Numbered from the stretch's first letter, positions 34,342 through 44,489 are shown. The stretch is 64,000 bases of DNA from Cheilinus undulatus (GCF_018320785.1 NC_054868.1:41423874-41487873); one strand, 5' to 3'. Numbers and translations are program-made. The notes: generated by a model not told the origin, from the sequence alone.

Positions 34342-34968
34342 AAAGGGGACATATTTTACCCTTTTAAGACAAGTTTATATTGTCCTCAGAGGTCCCCAAA
34401 ACACGCCTGTGAAGTTTGTTGCTAAAAAAAACACTAGGATTTTTGCATGTCTAAAAATCCCTCTGTTTCAGCCCTTCTCAGAACGAGCTGTTTCTGTGTC
34501 CATGGCTTTAAATGGTAATTACCTGTCTGATTTCGCCCCTGACCACACCCCTCACAGTAAATAGATGTGGCACTCCTAATGTTACAATGGTACGGACACT
34601 TTCATACAAATTTTTGGACTTGACTGGGATTTGAACCATCAATCTTCCAGACAAAGGTCAGCAGGGTAACCCACTGAGCTCTCCAGCATTTAGCTGGCAG
34701 CTGAGAGGAACATCAGGAGAACAGCAGAACTTTCCTCCAAGCAGGGAGGGCTAACCAAACCTGGGGGCGGGTGCTTACTCCCCACGTGACATCATAAGGG
34801 TAAATCTGAGAACGGCTTGTTTTAGTTCACATTTTCTGAAAGGTGGAGAAAGAGAGGGGGGAAGGGAATGGATTTCTCTGGTATTTGAGGGGATTATTGA
34901 CAGGCCAGTGGCACATATTTTTGTTAGAAAAGCCTGAAAAAGTTATTCTTGCTTAATACGTCCCCTTT
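34342..34968. mobile_element. MITE nested inside the hAT element
   Basis: Inverted termini are AAAGGGGACATATTTTACCC and, as complement, AAAGGGGACGTATTAAGCAA. Such AAAGGGGACATATT ends are widespread in fish. It contains the SINE-like segment at 34616-34686. Confidence 0.65.
34616..34686 (-). mobile_element. tRNA-like SINE head inside the MITE
   Basis: On the - strand: GAGCTCAGTGGGTTACC (A-box-like) and GATGGTTCAAATCCCAGTC (B box), spaced as in a tRNA. No body or tail follows, so it may be a captured tRNA-like segment rather than a full SINE. Confidence 0.5.
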
Positions 34969-35596
34969 CACTCTATTGTACTTTTTAGTTTCAGCAAAAG
35001 GCAGTGCTATCATGTTTGTTCTGTAAACAAACATTTTGACAAGAAGATTTTTCATTAATAACGTCCTGATGGATTATCACAGCAAATAGCAGCACCAGTA
35101 GCATTTCATGGGCCAAGCCAGTGGTAGCCAGGGCCAAGCAGGGCCCTTTGAAATCTGATTGGCTCCCCAAAGTCCTGAAAATTATTCCCTATTTGCCTTG
35201 TCAGCCATTATCAAGCCATTTAGGTGCAGTCACTAAACATGTATTTACTTTCTTTGGATTAGTCTTACTAACTTTAAAAAGGAATATGAAAGTGGCTCAC
35301 TACCCTGATATATTTCTGTATGTGGCCCTCTGTGGAAAAAGTTTGGGCACCCCTGGCTTATGAGATTTACTCTGTTTTCAAAGCGGTGGATATGTCATAT
35401 ATCTGCAGGAATCATTTAGGTAGTTATGTTAACTCATGCGAGAGAAGCTCTTCACTAAATCTGAAGAAAAATGGCTTGAAAATGTTCTTTCAAAACCAAA
35501 AATAAGGACATATGTGCTGATTAAACAGCAATGTATGCCTGAATTGTTAGTTACATCTCAATTACCTTGAAGCCAAAGATCCTTGGTTGCACAGTT

Positions 35597-35915
35597 AAGA
35601 TTCGGTATTCCTCCTCCTGCTGTTGAGATCAGACAGATTCGAAAATATTCTCAGAGAAAACAGACTCTATGAGCTGTGTGATTCATCAGAAGTAGAAAAT
35701 ACATCCCATTTTTTTTTGCACTGTACAAAATATGATGACCTGAGAGAGTTATTGTTTCATGAAACTACTTGACTGAACCCTGATATTCTGCATTTGCGTG
35801 ACGAGTAAAATCTGGAATAGCTGTTTAAATTAAATGTGTTTAAACTTGGTTTGTCTCAAAAACTGAACTGAATTAATCTTTGTATGTTGTATGAATGATA
35901 CAATAATAAAATAAA
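35597..35915 (+). pseudogene. 3' end of an L1-like LINE (ORF2 C-terminus and tail)
   Basis: The + strand from about 35617 reads LLLRSDRFENILRENRLYEL, then CDSSEVENTSHFFLHC, then TKYDDLRELLFHET before TGA. The Cys...Cys-type C-terminal motif with SHFFLHC is typical of non-LTR retrotransposon ORF2 ends. An AATAATAAAATAAAATC tail closes it. 5' truncation is usual for LINEs. Confidence 0.7.
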
Positions 35916-36042
35916 ATCAGCTTTTTTCTCCATTCTGATGCAGATTGTCTTCATCGTGTCTACATGGCGAAATGCATCAGCTGATTAGATATTTTTGTGA
36001 ATGAGCAGTTGAACAAGTATACCTAATATTGTGATCAGTGAA

Positions 36043-36533
36043 TGTAGCTTCGGGTCGAAATGAGTAGGCCGGGACTGATGATTTAGTGACTTTTAATTCC
36101 GTTTTCCTTAGTGACATAAGCCAGCTAAACCAACGTAAGAGCTGGATAAACATAAACAACAAGAGACAAAACACAACCATTAGCTTTAGCCTTTTCCACA
36201 AACCAAAATTAGCTAAACATGTCTCTGTTCAAGCACAAAAAGTTACTAAACTACACATATATTTCATTATACATGTATATGTGCAATAAACATACCTTGT
36301 TCCCACTTTCGACTGCAGCTAAGCCTTTATTGTCTCTCCCCGTTACTCTTTGCACCTTTTCTCTCCCCGTCCTCGTCTACTTTCAGCGCCGTTTTATTTG
36401 TTTACAGTCAAATCCTGTTTGTTACGTTCATACACGTCCTTTCACAATAAACTTCCGGTTTCACAGGAAGTGCTAACACATTCAAAATAAAAGCACACAA
36501 TTTAACGTTCACTTTACTTTGGAGGCACTTACA
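36043..36533 (-). repeat. 3' LTR of the BEL/Pao element
   Basis: 491 bp, TGT...ACA in both readings. It differs from the 5' LTR at two positions that I can see (GTGCAATAAA versus GTGAAATAAA, and CTCCCCGTCC versus CTCCCTGTCC). Confidence 0.95.
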
Positions 36534-36546
36534 CTCCCACCAAATT
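36534..36546 (-). other. Polypurine tract of the BEL/Pao element
   Basis: Read on the - strand it is AATTTGGTGGGAG, directly adjoining the 3' LTR. This is the expected plus-strand primer of reverse transcription. Confidence 0.7.
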
Positions 36547-36663
36547 ATTAAGTGTTTTAACAAAAATTAACATTTTAAAAACACAAATAATTTACTTTTA
36601 TGAACTGACATTCCATAAAAATCTACGAACTTAGCTCTTTACAGTTCTGCCATTGTTCTCCTT

Positions 36664-37827
36664 TTAAGAAGTCTCTAAAAGCAACACTAACTTGTGAACT
36701 GGGCGTTCAACCACTGACACCTTGCTTAAGCGTTCACCTTTTTTGTTCAGATTTCTGTCTCCAAGAAATACCTTGACTCTTCTGACGAGTCCATCTTTGT
36801 CTGTTACAGTCTCAGAGACTCTTCCAAGTCTCCACACGGATCTTGGTAGTGTTTCGTCAGTGTCCATAACTATGTCACCTACTTGAATGTTTCTTTTAGG
36901 CATGTGCCATCGCTGCCTGACCATGATGTTGTGAAGGTATTCTTTCCTCCAGCGGCTCCAAAACTGCTCCGCTAAGTATTGCATTTGACGCCATCTTTTC
37001 TTACCATACAAGTCCTCTTTGACAAAGTTTCCTGGGGGAGGCAGTACAGTGTTGACCTTCATTGTGAGGAGGTGATTGGGAGTGATCGGCTCCAAGCTGT
37101 TTGGATCATTCAGGTTGTCCAATGTAAGAGGGCGACTGTTTACAATTGCTGCTGCCTCATACAAAAAGGTCCTTAAGGAAGCATCACTGAGTTGACCAGG
37201 TGAGAGGGAAAGCGTTGAGTTGAGAATGTTTCTCACAGTCCTTATTTGTCGCTCCCACACTCCACCAGCATGACTTGCGTGAGGTGCATTAAAGACAAAG
37301 TCACATTGTTTTTCTGCAAGGAAGGTAGTCAGTCTCTCAGCATCAACTTCTTGCAGAGCTGCATTCAGTTCATTTTTAGCACCTACAAAATTGGTACCTT
37401 GATCACATTTAATCTGCCTGACTGAGCCTCTTAGTGCAATAAAGCATCGTAGTCCATTGATAAAGGTGTCCGTTGACAGATCCTCTAACATCTCCACATG
37501 AATGGCACGGGAGTAGAAACATGTGAAGAGCAGGCCGTATCTTTTGTGTTCCTTTCGTCCTTGTTTAGTAAGAAATGGACCGAAAACGTCCATGCCGCAG
37601 TGTGTGAAGGGCGGAGAAGGTTCCATTCTTTCTGTAGGGAGTTCACTCATCTTCTGTCCTTCCACAGGTCTCCTTTGTCTCCGACAGAATACACACTGAC
37701 GAATGTAAGATGCAACAGCTTGACTTAATCTGGGGATCCAGTACCCACTGGATCGGATCTCATTCATTGTGAAGCCTTTGCCCTGATGATGAACCTTTTC
37801 ATGACAGTGAGCGATTATTTGCAACAT
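36664..37827 (-). CDS. BEL/Pao integrase and C-terminal part of Pol (second frame)
   Basis: 387 codons counted from the first Met, which is not a natural start: it is the frame that continues Pol after the break near 37810. It has the rest of the HHCC zinc-binding region (HEKVHH and CVFCRRQRR near residue 50) and the DDE catalytic core, with Asp in THCGMDVFGPF (about residue 79), Asp in IKCDQGTNFVGA (about 140) and Glu in GGVWERQIRTVRN (about 190). A DUF5641-type C-terminal domain follows (W-RWRKEYL, then GDIVMDTDETLPRSVWRLGR). The catalytic residues look intact. In this copy the domain cannot be made by plain translation of the upstream frame. Confidence 0.85.
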   Translation of the reverse strand: MLQIIAHCHEKVHHQGKGFTMNEIRSSGYWIPRLSQAVASYIRQCVFCRRQRRPVEGQKMSELPTERMEPSPPFTHCGMDVFGPFLTKQGRKEHKRYGLLFTCFYSRAIHVEMLEDLSTDTFINGLRCFIALRGSVRQIKCDQGTNFVGAKNELNAALQEVDAERLTTFLAEKQCDFVFNAPHASHAGGVWERQIRTVRNILNSTLSLSPGQLSDASLRTFLYEAAAIVNSRPLTLDNLNDPNSLEPITPNHLLTMKVNTVLPPPGNFVKEDLYGKKRWRQMQYLAEQFWSRWRKEYLHNIMVRQRWHMPKRNIQVGDIVMDTDETLPRSVWRLGRVSETVTDKDGLVRRVKVFLGDRNLNKKGERLSKVSVVERPVHKLVLLLETS

Positions 37828-40800
37828 GATGCTCTCTAGGAATGACTATGGGGTGCTTGAATGTGTTTGGAAGGGATGAGTAATGTAGTCTTCCTCCCAC
37901 CCTGAGCACAGCATCTTTGTCTAAGTAAACATCTAAATGATGTAGTTTGTTGTTGCTTGGTAGGGATTTACCTTTGCTTAGTGTCTCTATCTCCCCCTGA
38001 TATGCTTGTCTTTGGAGATCTTTGATGATCACACACTTTGCGTTTTGTCGTTCACTTACAGTTGAGTGTGCGCTTGATTTGTCTTTCAGCATACGGTGTC
38101 TGAGACGTGCCACAGCACTGACGGCGTGAGACCAGGATGAAAACTTTGTAAGCCGATCAGAAAGACTGACATGTTCAACAATTTCTGTGTGCAATGTCTG
38201 AACTTTTCTCACTTCTGGATCTCCGACTGGAAGTTCAATGATTTCCTTTACTGGAGGGAGTATTTCCTTTTTCCACAGGAATTGTGGACCTGTGAGCCAG
38301 TTGGACAACAGCAGTTCATCCACTGTTGTTCCCCTGGATGCCTTGTCAGCAGGGTTTTCAGAGGTGGAAACATAAAACCATTGCTGGGGTGTTGTGCTAT
38401 CGCGGATCTTTTGCACCCTGTTAGCAACGAATGTGTGAAATCTTCTTGCTTCATTATTTATGTATCCTATGATGACTTTAGAGTCTGTCCAAAAGAATTC
38501 TTGGACATTTTCAAAGACAAGCTCTTCTCTGAGCATGTTACTCACTGTGACTGAGACGGCTGCTGCAGTGAGTTCCAACCTTGGGATTGTGGTCACTTTT
38601 GTGGGTGAGACACGAGCTTTTCCCATGATGAAAACACAGTGCACATCTCCATCCTCATTTATCAGCCTTAGATAAGAACACTGTCCATATCCAGTGATGC
38701 TTGCGTCCGAGAAATGATGCAGTTCTCTTTTCACCACTTCTCCAAAGTTAGTGGGCACATAGCATCTGGCTACTTGTAAATTTTCAAGATTGACAAGATC
38801 TTTTCTCCAATGCTCCCACCGTGGCTTCAGATGATCAGGTAGTTGGTCATCCCAGCTGGTGCCTTGACGACACATTTCTTGCAGAATCTTTTTCCCACTG
38901 AGGAGGTAAGGGGCAACAAATCCAAGAGGATCATATATAGCTGCAACAGTGGACAGTACTCCACGCCGCGTAGGAGGTTGATCCTTGAGTGTTACTTTGA
39001 ATGTGAAACAGTCCTTTTCTATGTTCCAATGAATGCCTAGAGCTCTCTCTGTTTGTGAGTCGCTGAATGTAAGGTCCTTTGTTTTGATGCCTGCAGCATG
39101 TTCTGATGTTGGTATGCTGTTTAGAACGGCATTGCTGTTTGATATGAACTTGTGTAGTCGTAAACCACCTTTAGCACACAGTTTACGTGCCTCTTGTGTA
39201 AGCTGTATGCAATCTTTCACTGTCTTTGCACTGGTCACTCCGTCATCTACGTAGAAGTCTCTGGTTATGAACTGAGAGCCTGATGGGTACACAAGGTTGT
39301 TCTCTTTGGCAAGATGTTTTAACCCGTAGTTTGCACACCCTGGAGAGGAGACTGCACCAAAGAGATGTACTGTCATCCTGTATGCTTTAGGCTGTGTGCT
39401 TAAATCTCCATCTTTCCACCATAAGAAGCGGAGATAGTTCCGATCATTTTCTTGTACTTGAAACTGGTGGAACATTTTTTCAATGTCACACATTACAGCT
39501 ACTTGGTGTTGTCTGAAGCGTACAAGAACTCCTGTTAGATTGTTGATCATGTCTGGTCCAGACATTAGATGCTCATTGAGGCTTGTCCCATTGTGCTTGG
39601 CTGAGCAGTCAAATACTACACGCAGCTTGTCAGGTTTCTTTGGGTGATAAATGCCATGATGTGGTATGTACCACGTCTCACCTGGAAGTCCCTCATCCTG
39701 AGCTTCTTCTGCATCGCCTCTTTTGATGATGTCACTCATGTACTTAACATAATCTTCCTTGTATCTGTTATCTCTAGTGAGTTTTTTCTTGAGTTGGTTT
39801 AGTCTGACTTCAGCAAGTTGTCTGTTATCAGGCATGTGTGGTCTTTCCTTGAAGGGTAGTGGCATTTCGTAGTGCCCTTGCTCTGTTTTCTTTATGCCTT
39901 CTTTAAGCTTGTCGAGAAAGATGAGATCCTCTTGAGACACCGTTTTGTCACCTCTGCTGATTTCTCTGAAGTCACTTTCTAATACACGGATTGCATCCAT
40001 AGGAGTTGTAGGAGGGATCTCTCTCACTGCAACACGATGACAGAAGCTGTTCCTCATATCAGTCTCAAGGTAAGGCTCTGAGCTGCCAACTATGCTCCAC
40101 CCTAGATCTGTCTGCACAGCATAAGGTTCATTGTCTTTGCCTAGTATCACTTGTCTGGGCGCTAGTGCTCTGGGACAGTTATAGCCTATCAAAAGACCTA
40201 CATCACAACTGAGAAGGGGTGGGACTTCATCTACAATTGGTGACAGGTGACTCCAGTGTTTAGCAGTTTCACAGGTTGGTATGTGTTCTCTGTTTGCAGG
40301 AATGTATTCTCTGGTATATGCAGGAGGGAGTTGGAGGACTGTTCCAGAGCTGTAGCCTCTCACACGGAGACCAGAGACCTTTCCACTGCTCACAACTGCA
40401 TTTTTGCTCATCATGGTAGTCAGTTTAAGTTTAACTGGACAAACATCTGCCTGCAAATCATAGCTCAAATCTTGATCAATGAATACAGTGTCACTCTGTG
40501 TGTCTAATAAAGCATAAACAAGTTTTTCCTTGCATGGATTTGCAGCTGTAGACACCCACACAGGAACTATCATCGAGGTACTGACATACTGTCCTTCTCT
40601 GGCAACATTTAAAGACATTACAGCTGCTGTCTCTGATGTGTTGTTCTGTGTTGCATTTTCTGTACTCACATGTCTCTCTCTTTTCAATTCGCTGACATAG
40701 TTTCCGTCATGTAGGCAGGTTGGGTGTGCTTTCATGCAGGTGTCACAGGTGAGGCGACGTCGACAATCTTTAGCACTATGACCTTGTTTCAAACATCCAT

Positions 40801-42649
40801 AACATAGTTTATTGTCTTTAACATATGTTCTTCTGTCTTGCAGAGACATTTTTACGAGGTGCGGGCACTTGTGAAGCTGATGTTTGTCCTGGCACAGGAT
40901 ACATGAAGATCTTACATGTGTTTTGGTTGTTGGCTGCTTGTCACCTTGTACGGTTGCTTCTGTGGTGAATACACTTGCCTTGTTCCTTCTGATGTCCTTT
41001 GGATTCCTGTTGTCGCTTGGTGCTTCCAGAGTACGAAGTGCACGGATAGAAGTGACAGGATTACAAGCGACTTCTGCTTCTAATGACAGGAATGCAGCAA
41101 AATCACTGAAGCTGGGAAAGTCTTTGCCTTCCATCAGTTCCTTTGTAACACTGCGGTTCCATCTGGCAGCTGCCCAATCAGGAAGCTTCTGTATCAATCT
41201 CTGATTTTCTTTGCAGTCATTTAATATTTCCAAGCCCTTTACATGAGGTATTGCAAGTGAACATGTATTTACAAAGTCTGCAAAATTTCTTAAACCTTCA
41301 GCGTCTTTAGATTGGATTTTTGGCCAGCTTGATAGCTTCTCTCTGAATGCCCTTTGAATAGTAAATGCTTGGCCATATCTCAGGTTAAGTTTATCCCAAG
41401 CATCTTGATAAGCTTCTTCATCATTTCTGTAAAATGTTCCTTCAATGCATTTACGTGCTGGACCACTCACATACCTTTTTAAGTAGTACAGTTTGTTTGC
41501 AGCAGATATGCCTTTTTGGTCAATCAGAGACATGAAGGAGGATTTCCATTCAATAAAGTGGATAGAATCACCACTGAACACTGTGGGCTCTGGTGTTGGA
41601 AGTCTGTTCATCATTATACTGTCCTGAACCGCTTGTGCTAGCTGAGCAACACTGGGGGGCGCTGACAACATGGGCGTGTTAGATGGGGGGGATGCAAGGG
41701 GCTGAGGTACAGAACATGGGCTCACTTGCACACTTTTGATTGACTGGACATCACCCATCTGTGTTATTTCTCTGTTATAAGCTTCCAATCTAGCTCGTGC
41801 TCCCTCTAGCTCCTTCTCAGCTTGCAGACGTTCTAACTCTGACCTTTGTGTCTCCATTTCCTTTTTGTGTTGCTCCTCTAGAGCTTTCAACCTTTCCCTC
41901 AGCTTTCTTTCTTCTTCTATGATCTTGTATTCAGCCTCCTTTGCAGCTAGCTCTGCAGCTGCATCAGCTCGTTTTGATGCAAGGTAAGATGATGCAGAAT
42001 GGTGAGAGATGTTTGATTTTGCAGCAGTGGAACCGTAAATGGAAAGAGCATAGTCACGATCCAGAAGCCCACGTAGACGATCTCTCTCTTGCTCTGCATC
42101 AAAATCCCCATTTAAACCTGATATCCTTTCATATATGATTTTGATGAGGTCACGAGTGACTGCTTCACATGCATCTATTTTTCGTCTTAAATCAACTGCT
42201 GGTGTTACATGGCTTCTTAGATCATTGTACAGCTTCATAATGTCATCTCTTTCCTTTTCTAGCATGTCTACAAGTGATGATGAATCAGCTGTAGTTATGT
42301 CTGACTTTAACTTTTCTCTTGCCTCACGTGCTACATTTTTCCACTGTTCATATGCACTCATGAGCTTCTTCTCCTTTTTACTTTCTTCTTCTTTCTGATA
42401 AGCAAGCATCTTTTCAGTTGGAATTCTGACTCTTTCAGAGCGGCGAGGTAAATCACCCATACTGTGTAGTTTACTCTGTAGCTCAACTAACAGTTTTTCC
42501 TTACATCTGATAATTTCTTTAATATCTTGCCTTGTATTTTCACTTTCATCTTGAAGTAAGTCCTTATAGTCCTTAATTTCCTTTTGTAGACTAGCAATCT
42601 GCTTATTAGTGTCCTCAAGACTTACAAATGTTGTCTGTGAGTCCTCCAT
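37799..42649 (-). CDS. BEL/Pao Gag-Pol polyprotein (1,616 aa, frame ends in integrase)
   Basis: N-terminal Gag region with coiled coils (about 10-65 and 230-295), then a capsid-like part (about 350-540, HFIEWKSSFMSLI). CCHC-type zinc knuckles include CYGCLKQGHSAKDC at about 616-629. An aspartic protease has the active-site segment ALLDTQSD at about 714. Reverse transcriptase spans about 960-1190, with the catalytic box FYVDDG near 1133. RNase H follows, with HFSDASITGYG near 1340. The frame stops a few codons after IPREHH, the start of the integrase zinc-binding region, and Pol resumes in another frame. Start: first Met after the 5' LTR and leader. Otherwise it is uninterrupted, which is unusual for a transposon relic. 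Confidence 0.92.
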   Translation of the reverse strand: MEDSQTTFVSLEDTNKQIASLQKEIKDYKDLLQDESENTRQDIKEIIRCKEKLLVELQSKLHSMGDLPRRSERVRIPTEKMLAYQKEEESKKEKKLMSAYEQWKNVAREAREKLKSDITTADSSSLVDMLEKERDDIMKLYNDLRSHVTPAVDLRRKIDACEAVTRDLIKIIYERISGLNGDFDAEQERDRLRGLLDRDYALSIYGSTAAKSNISHHSASSYLASKRADAAAELAAKEAEYKIIEEERKLRERLKALEEQHKKEMETQRSELERLQAEKELEGARARLEAYNREITQMGDVQSIKSVQVSPCSVPQPLASPPSNTPMLSAPPSVAQLAQAVQDSIMMNRLPTPEPTVFSGDSIHFIEWKSSFMSLIDQKGISAANKLYYLKRYVSGPARKCIEGTFYRNDEEAYQDAWDKLNLRYGQAFTIQRAFREKLSSWPKIQSKDAEGLRNFADFVNTCSLAIPHVKGLEILNDCKENQRLIQKLPDWAAARWNRSVTKELMEGKDFPSFSDFAAFLSLEAEVACNPVTSIRALRTLEAPSDNRNPKDIRRNKASVFTTEATVQGDKQPTTKTHVRSSCILCQDKHQLHKCPHLVKMSLQDRRTYVKDNKLCYGCLKQGHSAKDCRRRLTCDTCMKAHPTCLHDGNYVSELKRERHVSTENATQNNTSETAAVMSLNVAREGQYVSTSMIVPVWVSTAANPCKEKLVYALLDTQSDTVFIDQDLSYDLQADVCPVKLKLTTMMSKNAVVSSGKVSGLRVRGYSSGTVLQLPPAYTREYIPANREHIPTCETAKHWSHLSPIVDEVPPLLSCDVGLLIGYNCPRALAPRQVILGKDNEPYAVQTDLGWSIVGSSEPYLETDMRNSFCHRVAVREIPPTTPMDAIRVLESDFREISRGDKTVSQEDLIFLDKLKEGIKKTEQGHYEMPLPFKERPHMPDNRQLAEVRLNQLKKKLTRDNRYKEDYVKYMSDIIKRGDAEEAQDEGLPGETWYIPHHGIYHPKKPDKLRVVFDCSAKHNGTSLNEHLMSGPDMINNLTGVLVRFRQHQVAVMCDIEKMFHQFQVQENDRNYLRFLWWKDGDLSTQPKAYRMTVHLFGAVSSPGCANYGLKHLAKENNLVYPSGSQFITRDFYVDDGVTSAKTVKDCIQLTQEARKLCAKGGLRLHKFISNSNAVLNSIPTSEHAAGIKTKDLTFSDSQTERALGIHWNIEKDCFTFKVTLKDQPPTRRGVLSTVAAIYDPLGFVAPYLLSGKKILQEMCRQGTSWDDQLPDHLKPRWEHWRKDLVNLENLQVARCYVPTNFGEVVKRELHHFSDASITGYGQCSYLRLINEDGDVHCVFIMGKARVSPTKVTTIPRLELTAAAVSVTVSNMLREELVFENVQEFFWTDSKVIIGYINNEARRFHTFVANRVQKIRDSTTPQQWFYVSTSENPADKASRGTTVDELLLSNWLTGPQFLWKKEILPPVKEIIELPVGDPEVRKVQTLHTEIVEHVSLSDRLTKFSSWSHAVSAVARLRHRMLKDKSSAHSTVSERQNAKCVIIKDLQRQAYQGEIETLSKGKSLPSNNKLHHLDVYLDKDAVLRVGGRLHYSSLPNTFKHPIVIPREHHVANNRSLS

Positions 42650-42785
42650 TTTTCATGCAGCTTTGTATAGCCTTATTCCTTTAGTTTTCCGACCAAATTC
42701 CGCCACCTGCTGTCCGTTGCGGGCATGCACCTTCAAGCGTTGAGACCCCGTTGTCCAGCATGGCGGAGAGTGGTCAAGCTCTTAC

Positions 42786-43276
42786 TGTAGCTTCGGGTCG
42801 AAATGAGTAGGCCGGGACTGATGATTTAGTGACTTTTAATTCCGTTTTCCTTAGTGACATAAGCCAGCTAAACCAACGTAAGAGCTGGATAAACATAAAC
42901 AACAAGAGACAAAACACAACCATTAGCTTTAGCCTTTTCCACAAACCAAAATTAGCTAAACATGTCTCTGTTCAAGCACAAAAAGTTACTAAACTACACA
43001 TATATTTCATTATACATGTATATGTGAAATAAACATACCTTGTTCCCACTTTCGACTGCAGCTAAGCCTTTATTGTCTCTCCCCGTTACTCTTTGCACCT
43101 TTTCTCTCCCTGTCCTCGTCTACTTTCAGCGCCGTTTTATTTGTTTACAGTCAAATCCTGTTTGTTACGTTCATACACGTCCTTTCACAATAAACTTCCG
43201 GTTTCACAGGAAGTGCTAACACATTCAAAATAAAAGCACACAATTTAACGTTCACTTTACTTTGGAGGCACTTACA
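42786..43276 (-). repeat. 5' LTR of the BEL/Pao element
   Basis: 491 bp, same ends as the 3' LTR. It should contain the element's promoter. The adjoining leader (42650-42785) is GC-richer than the surroundings. Confidence 0.95.
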
Positions 43277-43281
43277 GTGAA

Positions 43282-44175
43282 TGTATGTTTACATATTCCC
43301 ATGCTTTATGAGGTCACATATGAGCTAGTGCACTAGTTTGGCCTCAAGGTCCACCACCTCCTGATAGAAAAAAAAATCACTGTTGTCAATTAGCTGATAA
43401 ATACTGTCACAGTCTGGACCTTAGATAGGGTAAAACATCTGATTAAACAAAGAAACTGGACAAAACAAACATACTTTAAAAGTACATCACTGCAGAAGCA
43501 CTGGAAGGAAAGGCATGCACACATTTAGTTTTGCTCTGTTCCTATGTAAATTTTAGTTCTTTTCTAGAATACAGAAATTAATGAATTATTATGGGGACTT
43601 GAGTTACCTCTGAATAAGTTAAATACAGTAGGGGTCCCCAAACTATATAGCCCATGACCCCCAAAATAACCAGAGACAGGGACCCCCACCATCCCTGGAG
43701 ATGATCAAATCATAAGCATGGTTCTCATACAAAGTTACATTTTAAGGAGTTTTGATACACGTTTCTTATATTAAAGCAATACGCTATTTTACTTATATCT
43801 TATTAACTATTGTTTTATTTAAAATTCAAATTATTTTAAAGATATGTTTTACAAAAATTGATAAAATAAACTGCTTTTATGTATTCAGCTGTTTGTAGAT
43901 GTTTTGCCTGATTTATGGAGGTTTTATGATCATAGTTAAATTTTTAACAAATATGAATTCATGTTTTCTAGTATAATTCATGTTTTCGAGTATTGTTTGT
44001 AGGGCTGCTTATGTTTGTATCCTTGTAATAGGTGCTGCTCTTGCAAAAGAAATATTACAATCTCAACGAGTTTTTCCTGGTTTAATAAATGTTAACAAAT
44101 AATACAGTAGGTAAACTTCAAATTTGTTTTGTAGAGCATCCCATAACCCCTTTTAGTGTCCTGACCATCCCATTT
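43282..44175. other. Intergenic, one possible hAT-like end
   Basis: No gene. CAGTAGGGGTCCCCAAAC at 43626-43643 looks like a hAT-type terminus followed by C-rich repeats of GACCCCC. A partner may be near 44110, but no target duplication is clear. Confidence 0.35.
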
Positions 44176-44179
44176 GGAA

Positions 44180-44325
44180 CCACAAGCCTAGTGGTTAGGT
44201 CGCCTCATGTACACAGTCCGCCTGGGTTCAAGTCCGGCCTGTGGCTTCTTTCCTGCGTGTCATTTCCCACTCTCTGTTTCTGACTCTTCTCACCATCCTT
44301 CTGTATAAATGAAGGAATAAAATTC
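44180..44325 (+). mobile_element. tRNA-derived SINE, main family, plus orientation
   Basis: A box GCCTAGTGGTTAGGT, B box GGGTTCAAGTCC, GGCCTGTGGCTTC and a TGAAGGAATAAAATTCCCC tail. It has moderate divergence from the copy at 13566. Confidence 0.7.
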
Positions 44326-44489
44326 CCCAAGTACCTTTTTTTCAAGTTACAATTTATGACAGCAACACCGGTCATTTTAAGGTTTAAGAGGCAAAAAGAG
44401 AGAGGTAAAAATATAACACAGCAGTATTGGTGATAGTGCCACTTCCCTCCTCACTCAGTCTTATACAAAGACAACAGGACACATCATGT

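Larger units (their letters stand above)
34218..35355. mobile_element. Non-autonomous hAT element with perfect 8-bp TSD
   Basis: It is flanked by GCTTATGA (34210-34217 and 35356-35363). Ends are CAGGTGTGTCCAAACTATGG and, as complement, CAGGGGTGCCCAAACTTTTT. No transposase remains. The interior is mostly a second element (34342-34968). Confidence 0.85.
34082..36038. mobile_element. TIR element split by nested insertions
   Basis: 28-base termini at 34082-34109 and 36011-36038 are imperfect inverted repeats (CTGATCACTTTATTAGGTAC versus complement CTGATCACAATATTAGGTAT). The wording TCACTTTATTAGGTACACCTG and the inner GGCTGATTAGATA-like block belong to a very common fish repeat. Between the ends sit a complete hAT-type element (34218-35355) and a LINE fragment (35597-35915). 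Whether both ends belong to one original insertion is inferred. Confidence 0.55.
36043..43276 (-). mobile_element. Full-length BEL/Pao LTR retrotransposon, 7,234 bp
   Basis: Two 491-bp LTRs (36043-36533 and 42786-43276), beginning TGT and ending ACA, are flanked by the 5-bp duplication GTGAA (36038-36042 and 43277-43281), as expected for BEL/Pao. A polypurine tract abuts the 3' LTR. The single gag-pol frame is open over 1,616 codons and continues in another frame for integrase. I count two differences between the LTRs over their whole length, so the insertion is young. The domain order is protease, RT, RNase H, integrase. No env-like frame follows. A primer-binding site next to the 5' LTR could not be assigned. 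Confidence 0.95.

Noticed and set aside
34616-34686. A genuine tRNA gene
   Set aside because: A and B boxes are present, but the cloverleaf stems do not pair and the segment lies within a MITE, so it is SINE-like.
37795-37830. Programmed ribosomal frameshift in Pol
   Set aside because: No slippery heptamer followed by an obvious structure is visible, and BEL/Pao elements normally use one frame through integrase. A mutation or assembly error is simpler; kept as a finding to check, not as a feature.
38171-42398. Plus-strand frames of 60-127 codons across the retrotransposon
   Set aside because: Antisense shadows of the BEL/Pao Pol frame.
36534-43276. An env-like third gene making the element a retrovirus
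   Set aside because: Only about 120 bases separate the end of the integrase frame from the polypurine tract. There is no room for an envelope gene.
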